Assembly (NCBI RefSeq): GCF_025725725.1
Contig: NZ_CP107020.1
Location: 248,001-312,000, forward strand
Source: Brachybacterium huguangmaarense
GTDB lineage: Bacteria; Actinomycetota; Actinomycetes; Actinomycetales; Dermabacteraceae
Reading direction: 5' to 3'
Length of the DNA: 64,000 nt
Part shown: piece after piece, positions 56,896-64,000 of the stretch
Numbering within the stretch: the stretch's first letter is position 1
Layout of the letters: each line of letters starts with the position of its first letter
Notes under the pieces: model-generated
What the model was told of the DNA's origin: nothing
Database searches by the model: none
Seen by the model: the letters and a program-made list of their open reading frames with translations, nothing else
Position numbers and translations under genes: made by a program

Positions 56896-58125
56896 TCAGG
56901 TCAGCAGGATGGTCTCGAGCACGTCGCCGTCCTCGAGGCGGTCGGTGCCGACGGGCACGACCACGAGGGCGGTCGCGGTCGCGAGGGCGCCCAGCAGATG
57001 CGAGGACGGCCCGCCCGCGAGGCGCACGGCGCCCGAGGCGAGGACGTAGGCCCGACGGTACTGCTCGAGCGCGGGCGGGGAGGACTCGGGATGCTCGAGC
57101 CGCACGGGCAGCCGCAGCCGCGGGCGGGCGGGGGCGTGCAGGGCCGGGCGCGCGAACAGCTCGCAGCTCAGGAGGGCCGAGACGGGGTTGCCGGGGAAGG
57201 CGAGCCACGCGAGCCGGTGGCCGTCGAGGGTCACGGTCCCCAGCCCCTGCGGACCGCCGGGCTGCATCGCGACCTTGCAGAAGGTGAGGTCGACGCCGGG
57301 GCGCGAGGCGGCGAGCTTGACCACCTCGTACGCGCCCTCGGAGACGCCGCCGCTCGTGACCACGAGCTGGGCTCCGGACCGGGCGTACGCGGCGAGGAGG
57401 TCGAGCAGGGCGTCGGGATCGTCCGGCACGCGGTCGGTGCTCAGGACGTCGGCTCCCGCCGCGGTGAGCGCGGCCGCGAGGCCGGGTCCGTTGGCGTCGT
57501 AGGCGTCGCCAGCCGGGAGCGGGCCGGCGGGGTCGGCGACCTCGCTCCCGGTGGACAGCACGACCGTGGCCACGGGTTCGACGAGGTCCACGTCCCCGAT
57601 GCCGACCGAGGCGAGCTGGGCGATGCGGGCGGGGGTCAGCTCGTCGCCGGCCCGGAGCACGGTGTCCCCCGCCCGGCAGTCCGAGCCGCGGGCGCGCACG
57701 TATCGGCCGGGGGTGACGTCGAGGGGGCGCAGGGTCACGCGCGGTGCGTCGAAGCCGCCGTCGACGGCCTCCTCGATCGGGATCACGAGGTCGGCTCCGG
57801 CGGGCAGGGGGGCGCCGGTCATGATCGGGCGGGCCGTGCCCGCCTCGAGGGCCGACGGCGCAGCGCCGGCCGGGATCGGGGCGCCGACGGGCAGCGCGAA
57901 CTCCTCCCCCGCCGCGGGACAGTCGGTCGAGGCGACCGCGAAGCCGTCCATCTGGGAGTTGTCGGCCGAGGGCACGTCGACGCGGGCGCGACGCTCGGCG
58001 GCGGCGACCCGCCCCACCAGACCGGCCTCCAGCCGGTGACGCTCGGTGCGCAGGAGCGGGGCGAGCAGGGCCTCCACATCGGCGCGGTGCTCGACGAGCG
58101 GCACACGGGGGGCAGACGCGGACAT
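56896..58125 (-). CDS. moeA: Molybdopterin molybdenumtransferase
   Basis: MoeA inserts molybdate into adenylated molybdopterin. The 409-residue protein has DVPSADNSQMDGFAV near 49 (the N-S-x-M-D-G-x-A motif), GAPIPAGA near 82, TGAPLPAGADLVIPIEEA near 107, and VTSGGVSEGAYEVVK near 257 and GHRLAWLAFPGNPVSALLSCELF near 300. All domains seem complete. GAGG lies five bases before ATG 58125. It is divergent from moaA across about 185 bases. Confidence 0.94.
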   Translation of the reverse strand: MSASAPRVPLVEHRADVEALLAPLLRTERHRLEAGLVGRVAAAERRARVDVPSADNSQMDGFAVASTDCPAAGEEFALPVGAPIPAGAAPSALEAGTARPIMTGAPLPAGADLVIPIEEAVDGGFDAPRVTLRPLDVTPGRYVRARGSDCRAGDTVLRAGDELTPARIAQLASVGIGDVDLVEPVATVVLSTGSEVADPAGPLPAGDAYDANGPGLAAALTAAGADVLSTDRVPDDPDALLDLLAAYARSGAQLVVTSGGVSEGAYEVVKLAASRPGVDLTFCKVAMQPGGPQGLGTVTLDGHRLAWLAFPGNPVSALLSCELFARPALHAPARPRLRLPVRLEHPESSPPALEQYRRAYVLASGAVRLAGGPSSHLLGALATATALVVVPVGTDRLEDGDVLETILLT

Positions 58126-58309
58126 GGCGACCTCGCGGGATCGGGGACGGGGGACGGCGGTCGTCCGGGTGGCAGGGGCCGTCGGACGACGGGATCCCTC
58201 CAGTATGGTGCGCGGCGGCGGCCGAGCGTGACGCGGGTCCCGCACCCCTTCGGCTGTCGGCCGCCTAGACTTGCCGGACGGGTCGCACGGCAACGGGAGG
58301 AGGCGGGCC

Positions 58310-59422
58310 ATGGGTACGCATCGCACGTCGCGTCGGGTCTCCCTGGGCATGCCCGTGCCGCGTCGCACGGATCCGACCGCGCTCGATCTCCCGGACACCT
58401 CGGACCGGCCCGCCTCGCGCGGCCTCATCGACCGCTTCGGGCGGGCCGCGACCGATCTGCGCGTCTCGCTCACCGACTTCTGCAACCTGCGCTGCACCTA
58501 CTGCATGCCGGCCTCCGGCCTCACCTTCCTCCGCACCGAGCAGCTGCTCACGGTCGAGGAGATCGTGCGCCTCGTGCGCATCGGCGTCGAGCAGTTCGGG
58601 GTCGACCAGGTGCGCTTCACGGGCGGCGAGCCGCTCACACGCGCCGACCTGCCCGAGATCATCGCGGGCGTCGCGGCGCTCGAGCCGCGGCCCAACATCT
58701 CCCTGACCACCAATGCGATCGGCCTCGAGGTGCGCGCCGCCGGGCTGCGGGACGCGGGGCTCGACCGCATCAACGTCTCGCTGGACACAGTGGTCTCCGA
58801 GACCTTCGAGCGGATGAGCCGGCGCCCGCTCCTGCATCGCGTGCTCGAGGGCATCGACGGGGCGCGCGCCGCCGGGCTCGACCCCATCAAGGTCAACGCG
58901 GTGCTGCTGCCCGGTGTCAACGACCACGAGCTGCCGGACCTGCTCGCCTGGTGCCTCGCGCGCGACCTGCAGCTGCGGGTCATCGAGCAGATGCCGCTCG
59001 ACGCCGACCACATCTGGGACCGCACCAGCATGATCACGGCCGCGCAGATGCGCGAGGCCCTCGCGGACCGGTACATGCTGAGCCCGGCCGCCGTCGACCG
59101 GGCGGGAGCCCCGGCCGAGCTCTTCGACGTCGCCGACCGGACGACGGGCGAGCACCTGGGCCGGGTGGGCACGATCGCGTCGGTCACCGAGCCGTTCTGC
59201 GAGGACTGCCGGCGGACCCGCCTCACCGCCGAGGGCCGGGTGCGCACGTGCCTGTTCGCCCACGAGGAGACGGACCTGCGCGGGGCCCTGCGCGCCGGCG
59301 CCTCCGACGACGAGATCGCCGACATCTGGCGTGCCGCCCACTGGGGCAAGGCGGCGGGGCACGGCATGAACCGTGCCGGCTTCCATCAGCCCGAGCGCCC
59401 CATGAGCGCTATCGGAGGGTGA
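58310..59422 (+). CDS. moaA: GTP 3',8-cyclase
   Basis: MoaA is a radical-SAM enzyme starting molybdenum cofactor synthesis from GTP. The 370-residue protein has the [4Fe-4S] motif CNLRCTYC near 60, RFTGGEPLTRADLP near 102, and a second cluster site at the C-terminus (EPFCEDCRRTRLTAEGRVRTC near 297). It lacks the typical terminal Gly-Gly, although it ends SAIGG, which resembles it. A GGGAGGAGG ribosome site fixes ATG 58310; an upstream extension of the frame lacks one. Confidence 0.96.
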   Translation: MGTHRTSRRVSLGMPVPRRTDPTALDLPDTSDRPASRGLIDRFGRAATDLRVSLTDFCNLRCTYCMPASGLTFLRTEQLLTVEEIVRLVRIGVEQFGVDQVRFTGGEPLTRADLPEIIAGVAALEPRPNISLTTNAIGLEVRAAGLRDAGLDRINVSLDTVVSETFERMSRRPLLHRVLEGIDGARAAGLDPIKVNAVLLPGVNDHELPDLLAWCLARDLQLRVIEQMPLDADHIWDRTSMITAAQMREALADRYMLSPAAVDRAGAPAELFDVADRTTGEHLGRVGTIASVTEPFCEDCRRTRLTAEGRVRTCLFAHEETDLRGALRAGASDDEIADIWRAAHWGKAAGHGMNRAGFHQPERPMSAIGG

Positions 59423-59426
59423 CCGC

Positions 59427-59813
59427 ATGGCTGACACCGAACCCCTGGAGCAGGCCGACCCCTCGGAGCACGACGAGCCCGCGGAGGACGCGACGCCCGA
59501 GGCCGCCGCATCCGAGCCCACGCCACCCACGCCCGCGGACGGCGGCACCGACGACGAGCCGCATCCGGTCCCGTTGATCGAGGTGCGCCTGTTCGCGGCC
59601 GCCGCGGCGGCGCTCGGCACGGACCTCGCCGAGGCCCCCGGCCGCACGGTCGCCGAGGTGATCGCCGCGCTGTCCGCACGCACGGACGCCGAGGGGGCGC
59701 GCGTGCTCGGCCGGTCGAGCGTGCTTGTCAACGCGGTCGCGTGCCGCGATCACGACCGCCGGGTCTTCCCGGGCGATCGTCTGGACGTGCTGCCGCCCTT
59801 CGCCGGCGGCTGA
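59427..59813 (+). CDS. moaD: MoaD/ThiS-family sulfur carrier with acidic N-terminal extension
   Basis: The core (about residues 50-128) is a MoaD ubiquitin-like fold: LIEVRLFAAAAAALGTDL, VLVNAVACRDHDRRVFPGDRLDVLPPFAGG, ending in the Gly-Gly that is thiocarboxylated. It carries about 45 extra N-terminal residues that are strongly acidic and proline-rich, without predicted structure. A GGAGG six bases upstream supports the long start. It follows moaA by four bases. Confidence 0.88.
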   Translation: MADTEPLEQADPSEHDEPAEDATPEAAASEPTPPTPADGGTDDEPHPVPLIEVRLFAAAAAALGTDLAEAPGRTVAEVIAALSARTDAEGARVLGRSSVLVNAVACRDHDRRVFPGDRLDVLPPFAGG

Positions 59814-60099
59814 GGCCCGGCTCCCCACCGGCCCCGCCGTGTGGTGGGCGGGTCGAGGCCGACAGCACGGGGCCGGAGACGTCCCCGTGCGGACCGTGCG
59901 CGCGACGGGGTGGTCCGCACGCGGGCACCCGGCGAAGAGTCGGCCCCCATCGGGGCGCGACCGGGCGCGACGCGCGTTCGAGGAGCGGGCGACGCCCTGA
60001 ACCCGGCACTCGCGCTCAGCGCCCGGACTCGACAGCCGGGTTGAACGGCCACGCTCAGCGCCCCGGACCGTGGCGCGAGGCGCGCGCCCGGCACGGCGA
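59814..60099. other. 286-base gap between convergent moaD and moeB
   Basis: CGCTCAGCGCCCGGAC (60013) and CGCTCAGCGCCCCGGAC (60052) form a direct repeat about 39 bases apart. A weak CCCACC/GGTGGG stem near 59824 could terminate moaD. No gene is supported. Confidence 0.4.
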
Positions 60100-61344
60100 T
60101 CAGCGCTCGGGGAGGACCACCGGCATCTGCGCCGCACGCGCCGCCGCGAAGCCGCCGTCGAGGGAGAGCACCTCGATGCCACGCGCACGCAGCGCGGCCT
60201 GCGCCGCCTCCGAGCGCCTGCCCGCCGCGCAGTAGAGCACGGCGCCGCTCAGCTCTCCGGCACCCCGCCCCGCGCCCAGCAGCGTTCCCGCGGGAACGTG
60301 CTCGGCCCCGGCGAGCATGCCGTCGGCCACCTCGTGGTCCTCCCGGATGTCCAGCAGGCGACGTCCTGCCGCCAGCAGAGCCGGGAGCTCGGCGGCCTCG
60401 ACATGGCCCGCCTCCCGCGCCAGCGTCGCCGCGCCCCGCGCCGTGACGTCCGTGGCCGTGCCCTCGGATCCGACAGAGCCCGCCCCGGTATGGCCCGACT
60501 CCCCAGAACCGCTCGGACGCGGCTCGACGGGCGGCGCGGGGGCGGGCAGGCGTGCGCCGGGCAGGCCGCATGTGAGGGTGAGGTCCTCGAGAGCGGTGAC
60601 GGGGGCGCGGTCGGGATCACGCGCGACGGGGAGCTCGGTCCAGCGCATGGTGAGCGCGTCGAACAGGGCGATGCGGCCCACGAGCGGCTCGCCGAGGCCC
60701 GCGAGCACCTTGACGGCCTCGAGCGCCATCGTCGAGCCGATCACCCCGCACAGCATGCCGAGCACGCCCGCCTCGGCACAGTCCGGCACCTCGCCGGGCC
60801 CCGGCGGTACGGGATGCACGTCGCGGTAGGTCACCCCGCGGCCGCCGTCGGCGGCGAACACGGACACCTGCCCCGCGTAGGCGAGGATCGAGCCCCACAC
60901 GAGCGGCAGGTCGAGCAGCTCGCACGCGTCCGAGGCGAGGTAGCGGGTGGGGAAGTTGTCGGTGCCGTCGAGCACGAGGTCGTGGCCGGTCAGGAGGTCG
61001 AGCGCGGTGTCGACCGCGAGCACGCCGACGTGGGGGCGCACCTCGATCTCGGGGTTGACGGCCCGCATGCGCCCCGCGGCGCTCTCGGCCTTCGCGGTGC
61101 CCACGGCCGCGGTCGTGTGGATCACCTGGCGGTGGAGGTTCGAGGTGTCCACGACGTCGGGATCGATCACGGTGATCCAGCCCCCGTCCTCCCGGCGGCC
61201 GACGCCCGCCGCGGCGAGGTACTCGAGCACCGGGGAGCCGAGGCCGCCCGCCCCGAGGACCGCGACGCGGGCGGCGCCCAGGCGCCGCTGCTGCTCCGAG
61301 CCGAAGCCGGGCAGTCGCAGCTGGCGGGCGTAGCGGTCGGACAC
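60100..61344 (-). CDS. moeB: MoeB/ThiF-type adenylyltransferase with rhodanese domain
   Basis: This 414-residue protein adenylates the MoaD C-terminus. The ThiF domain has VAVLGAGGLGSPVLEYLAAAGVG near 27, DTSNLHRQVIHTT near 65 and DGTDNFPTRYLASDACELLDLPLVWGSI near 125. A disordered linker of about 70 residues (about 240-310) precedes a rhodanese domain with LLDIREDHEVADG and active-site cysteine VLYCAAGRRSEAAQAAL near 370, which can supply sulfur. GTG 61344 has AGGAGG upstream. It lies beside the MoaD gene, completing the local set. Confidence 0.93.
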   Translation of the reverse strand: MSDRYARQLRLPGFGSEQQRRLGAARVAVLGAGGLGSPVLEYLAAAGVGRREDGGWITVIDPDVVDTSNLHRQVIHTTAAVGTAKAESAAGRMRAVNPEIEVRPHVGVLAVDTALDLLTGHDLVLDGTDNFPTRYLASDACELLDLPLVWGSILAYAGQVSVFAADGGRGVTYRDVHPVPPGPGEVPDCAEAGVLGMLCGVIGSTMALEAVKVLAGLGEPLVGRIALFDALTMRWTELPVARDPDRAPVTALEDLTLTCGLPGARLPAPAPPVEPRPSGSGESGHTGAGSVGSEGTATDVTARGAATLAREAGHVEAAELPALLAAGRRLLDIREDHEVADGMLAGAEHVPAGTLLGAGRGAGELSGAVLYCAAGRRSEAAQAALRARGIEVLSLDGGFAAARAAQMPVVLPER

Positions 61345-61424
61345 GGCGGGAGGCCTCCTGCTGGACGGGCGATGACGGGGGCGCGATCACGGCGAGGCGA
61401 CCGTCGCGGGCGCCCCGGGACGCG

Positions 61425-61456
61425 GAACGGGGCGGGAGTCTCCTCCCGCCCCGTTC
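61425..61456. terminator. Terminator between the peptide transporter operon and moeB
   Basis: GAACGGGGCGGGAG pairs perfectly with CTCCCGCCCCGTTC around a four-base loop, 46 bases after the binding-protein stop. Confidence 0.8.
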
Positions 61457-61502
61457 ACTCTAGGCCGCCGTGCTCTCCCGGCGGGCGGCCAGGTGTCCCG
61501 GA

Positions 61503-63239
61503 TCAGCCCTTGAGCTTGTCCGAGTCCTTGACATAGCCGACCTTGGTCCAGTCGACGATGCTCGCGAAGCCGGGGGCGCCGAAGTTCGCGATGTCGTCGT
61601 TCTGGATGTAGAAGTCGTAGGACTGCCACAGCGGCAGGGTGCCCGCGAGCTCCCACAGCTTGGCGTCGTACTCGTTGATCTCGTCGATCCGCTTGTCCTC
61701 GTCGGCCTCGACCGAGGCGGCGTCGACGAGCTTGTCGACGTCGGCATCGCCGACCTTGCCGAAGTTCTGCTCGCCGTCGGACTTCCAGATCGCATCGCTC
61801 GAGGACAGGAACGGGTTGCCGCTCCAGCCGAACAGGGTCAGGTCGAACTCGCCGGGGATCACGTACTTGGAGAACAGGTCGGTCGGCGGCACCTTCTGGA
61901 CCTTCATGGTGATGCCGATGGCCTTGAGGTTCTCCTGGACCACGGGCACGACGGCCTCGTTGGTCTTCGAGCCGTCGTTGTAGACGTAGGTGATCTCGAG
62001 CGGCTTGCCGTCCTTGGTGGCCGTGTCGCCGTCGATCGTGTAGCCCGCGTCCTGCAGCAGCTTCTTGGCGGCGTCGGCGTCGTACGTGCCGAAGTCGCCC
62101 GAGTTGTCCTTGTACCCCTCCTGGTTGGTCATGAGCACGTGGTTGTTCAGCTGCTCCATGTCCTTGGGGTAGGGCATCGCCTTGTTGACGGCCAGGAACG
62201 TATCCTCGCGGTTGATCGCGCGGAACACCGCCTGGCGCACCTTCTGATCGGCGAGCGGGCGGCCCTCGGTGCCGTTCAGGGTGATGTGGGTCCAGTCGGG
62301 ACCGGCGGCCTTCCGCAGGGAGACGCCGTTGCCGACCATGTCCTTGAGCACCGAGTAGGTGGCCGGAACGGTGGTCTCGATCGAGTCGAGCTGACCGCCC
62401 TGGAACGAGGTGGCCGCAGCCGCCGGGTCCTCGATCGTGGTCCAGATGACCTGCTTGAGGAAGGGCTTGTCGCCCCACCAGTTCTCGTCGGGCACGACCG
62501 AGACCGTCTTGTTGGTGGCATCGAGCTTGTCGACCTTGTACGGGCCGGCCGTGACCTGGGGGGCGTCGACCCAGCCCGTGTTGAAGGCGTCGGCCGAGGC
62601 GACGAGGGAGTCGGGGGCGATGGTGGCGAGGCCCATCCAGTCCGCGTACTTCTCCTTGAAGGTGATCTTCGCGGTCAGGTTGTTCGCGCCCGGCTCGATC
62701 TTCTCGACCTTGTCGTAGCCCTCCGAGGAGGCGATCTGGTAGTCCGGCTTGGAGCCGTTCATGGTGTTGAAGACGTTCTCGATGGACTTGTAGTCGATCG
62801 CCGTGCCGTCCGACCACTTCATGCCGTCGACGAGCTCGATCTCCACGACCTGCGGGTCCTCGGAGGTGAGCTCGATGCGCTTGGCCAGCTGCTCGTTGAC
62901 CTTCACCTCGCCCGCGGCCGTGTAGTAGTACAGGCCGGGCGAGAGCGCCTCCGAGATCCGCACTGTGTTGACCTCGTTGCCGTCGGTGTGGAGCGTGTTC
63001 CAGTTGGCCGGGTAGGCGTTGTTCATGAGGCGGAGCACGCCGCCCTCGCCCAGCTCGTCGCGGTCCTTGGGGTTGACGTCGTTCTGGTCGGAGGCGATGG
63101 CGCTGTTGTCGTCGCCGCCGTCCGATCCGTTGCTGCCGCCGCCGCTGCCCGAGCCCTGCTGGCTGCACGCCGCCAGAGCGAGGGCGGAGACGGCCGAGGC
63201 CGCCGAGGCGCCGAGGACGGTGCGTCGCGTGATCCGCAT
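61503..63239 (-). CDS. Oligopeptide-type ABC transporter substrate-binding lipoprotein
   Basis: This 578-residue family 5 binding protein has a Tat-like signal (ITRRTVLGASAASAV) with lipobox LAAC near 25, then a Gly/Ser/Asp-rich linker of about 35 residues. Family patterns include LTSEDPQVVEIELVDGMKWSDGTAIDYKSIENVF near 118, LADQKVRQAVFRAINRED near 320 and WELAGTLPLWQSYDFY near 537. It captures peptides or related solutes outside the cell and hands them to the permeases encoded beyond the window. Confidence 0.92.
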   Translation of the reverse strand: MRITRRTVLGASAASAVSALALAACSQQGSGSGGGSNGSDGGDDNSAIASDQNDVNPKDRDELGEGGVLRLMNNAYPANWNTLHTDGNEVNTVRISEALSPGLYYYTAAGEVKVNEQLAKRIELTSEDPQVVEIELVDGMKWSDGTAIDYKSIENVFNTMNGSKPDYQIASSEGYDKVEKIEPGANNLTAKITFKEKYADWMGLATIAPDSLVASADAFNTGWVDAPQVTAGPYKVDKLDATNKTVSVVPDENWWGDKPFLKQVIWTTIEDPAAAATSFQGGQLDSIETTVPATYSVLKDMVGNGVSLRKAAGPDWTHITLNGTEGRPLADQKVRQAVFRAINREDTFLAVNKAMPYPKDMEQLNNHVLMTNQEGYKDNSGDFGTYDADAAKKLLQDAGYTIDGDTATKDGKPLEITYVYNDGSKTNEAVVPVVQENLKAIGITMKVQKVPPTDLFSKYVIPGEFDLTLFGWSGNPFLSSSDAIWKSDGEQNFGKVGDADVDKLVDAASVEADEDKRIDEINEYDAKLWELAGTLPLWQSYDFYIQNDDIANFGAPGFASIVDWTKVGYVKDSDKLKG

Positions 63240-63296
63240 GAGTGTTCTCCTTCAGTGGTGGTGCCGTCGGGGTCGCCGTCGACACTTTTCAGGGGT

Positions 63297-63321
63297 GCCG
63301 CCCCGTCGCCCGAGGGGCGGC
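63297..63321 (-). terminator. Stem-loop between the ATPase and binding-protein genes
   Basis: GCCGCCCC pairs with GGGGCGGC around a nine-base loop in the 104-base gap. It may attenuate or stabilise transcripts of this operon. Confidence 0.5.
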
Positions 63322-63343
63322 GAGAGGACGCTTACAGGTCGGA

Positions 63344-64000
63344 TCAGGCCGACTCGCCGAGCGAGGCCAGAGAGCTCTGATCCAGGATGATCCGGCGGCG
63401 CGATCGCTCGACCTTCGGATCGGGGATGGGGACGGCGGACAGCAGCGCCTGCGTGTACGGGTGCTGCGGGTTCGAGAACACGGTGGCCGTGTCCCCGGTC
63501 TCGACGATCTTGCCCTTGTGCATCACGCAGATCCGGTCGGAGATGTGGCGCACCACCGACAGGTCGTGGGAGACGAACAGGTAGCTCACGCCGAGGCGTT
63601 CCTTGAGGTCGGCCAGCAGCGTGAGCACACCGGCCTGGATCGTCACGTCGAGCGCCGAGGTGGGCTCATCGAGCACGATCAGCTTGGGGTCGCACGCGAG
63701 CGCCCGCGCCACGCCCACGCGCTGGCGCTGGCCGCCGGAGAACTCCGTCGGGTAGCGCATGGCGTGCTCGGGCAGCAGGCCCACCGTCTCGAGCAGCCAG
63801 TCCACCCGCTGCTCCATGCGCTCGCGCGAGTACCCCTGGACCTTCATGGGCTCGCGCAGGATGTCGCCGATGGGCATGCGCGGATCGAGCGAGGCCATCG
63901 GGTCCTGGAACACGATCGTCACGTCCGAGCGCATCGTCGAGCGCTCGGCGCGGCTGAGGCGCGCGGTGTCCTTGCCGTTGACGCGGATGGTGCCGCCCTG
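63344..64000 (-). CDS. Oligopeptide ABC transporter ATPase, C-terminal part (runs off the window end)
   Basis: The visible 218 residues start before the Q-loop (VTIVFQDPMASLDPRMPIG near the beginning) and include the signature FSGGQRQRVGVARALACDP, Walker B LIVLDEPTSALDVTIQ and switch histidine LFVSHDLSVVRHISDRICVMHKG. The C-terminus has HPYTQALLSAVPIPDPK, typical of OppF/DppF. Walker A lies outside the window. It is upstream of the binding lipoprotein on the same strand. Confidence 0.92.
   Translation of the reverse strand, partial: QGGTIRVNGKDTARLSRAERSTMRSDVTIVFQDPMASLDPRMPIGDILREPMKVQGYSRERMEQRVDWLLETVGLLPEHAMRYPTEFSGGQRQRVGVARALACDPKLIVLDEPTSALDVTIQAGVLTLLADLKERLGVSYLFVSHDLSVVRHISDRICVMHKGKIVETGDTATVFSNPQHPYTQALLSAVPIPDPKVERSRRRIILDQSSLASLGESA

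Noticed and set aside
58126-58309. Molybdenum-cofactor riboswitch between moeA and moaA
   Set aside because: The gap is only 184 bases and no multi-stem structure typical of that class was recognised; a covariance search would be decisive.

Overview
The window is a very GC-rich (roughly 70% or more) bacterial chromosome segment. Nearly every base belongs to a gene, and neighbouring same-strand genes often overlap by 1 to 4 bases (ATGA, GTGA or TGATG). Gene content points to an actinobacterium: a GAF-ANTAR regulator, GuaB3 beside GuaB, DUF3151, DUF3817, a Sap/GAP-family membrane protein, an actinobacterial SCP-like protein, and Tat-type lipoproteins. My best guess is Micrococcales, near Dermabacteraceae/Brachybacterium; this is inference from family content, not a search. 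I saw no prophage, insertion sequence, CRISPR array, rRNA or tRNA.

Layout. 1-3.3 kb (minus): DUF3151, purA, an SCP-like protein, cutC and the start of a small membrane protein. 3.4-6.2 kb (plus): phosphotransferase, dtd and an Fpg/Nei glycosylase. 6.2-9.4 kb: a TetR gene divergent from a large-subunit catalase. 9.5-11.3 kb: a frameshifted LuxR-type response regulator and a GAF-ANTAR regulator. 11.3-16 kb: gpmA, a 5'-truncated ABC exporter remnant, a HerA-like ATPase and an acyltransferase-like protein. 16-18.7 kb: a TetR/MFS drug-exporter divergon with a two-site operator. 18.8-23.5 kb: GNAT, a two-component system, a Sap-family protein and an OBAP-like protein. 23.5-30.7 kb: guaA, DUF3817, SURF1, pta-ackA and a membrane protein. 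30.6-33.4 kb: lacI divergent from a cytoplasmic GH32 fructosidase. 33.4-41.5 kb: GNAT, guaB3, a DnaQ-like exonuclease, a membrane protein, TetR, a short UvrA-like ATPase and guaB. 41.5-47.5 kb: a sugar ABC importer with a GH172 (DUF2961) hydrolase, facing its own lacI. 47.6-51.5 kb: ThrE, two membrane proteins and an RluA-family pseudouridine synthase. 51.7-55.3 kb: groES-groEL under CIRCE, a 65-aa ORF and a CpdA-like phosphodiesterase. 55.3-61.3 kb: a molybdenum cofactor cluster (moaE, mog, moaC, moeA / moaA, moaD / moeB). 61.5-64 kb: an oligopeptide-type binding lipoprotein and part of its ATPase.

Themes. Purine synthesis appears four times (purA, guaA, guaB3, guaB). Overflow acetate metabolism is pta-ackA. 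Carbohydrate use appears as two LacI-controlled loci, both with glycosidases that lack signal peptides, so both should act on imported short sugars. The cofactor cluster covers MoaA, C, D, E, Mog, MoeA and MoeB steps, with no molybdoenzyme in view.

The most distinctive signals are regulatory. About sixteen genes carry a TANNNT box 6-7 bases before the start codon, the signature of leaderless mRNAs. Four convergent gene pairs have both stop codons inside a shared hairpin. Three divergent regulator/target pairs show readable operators. The GH172 transporter operon, with tandem operators and a possible leader peptide before its lacI, is the best candidate for an uncharacterised system.
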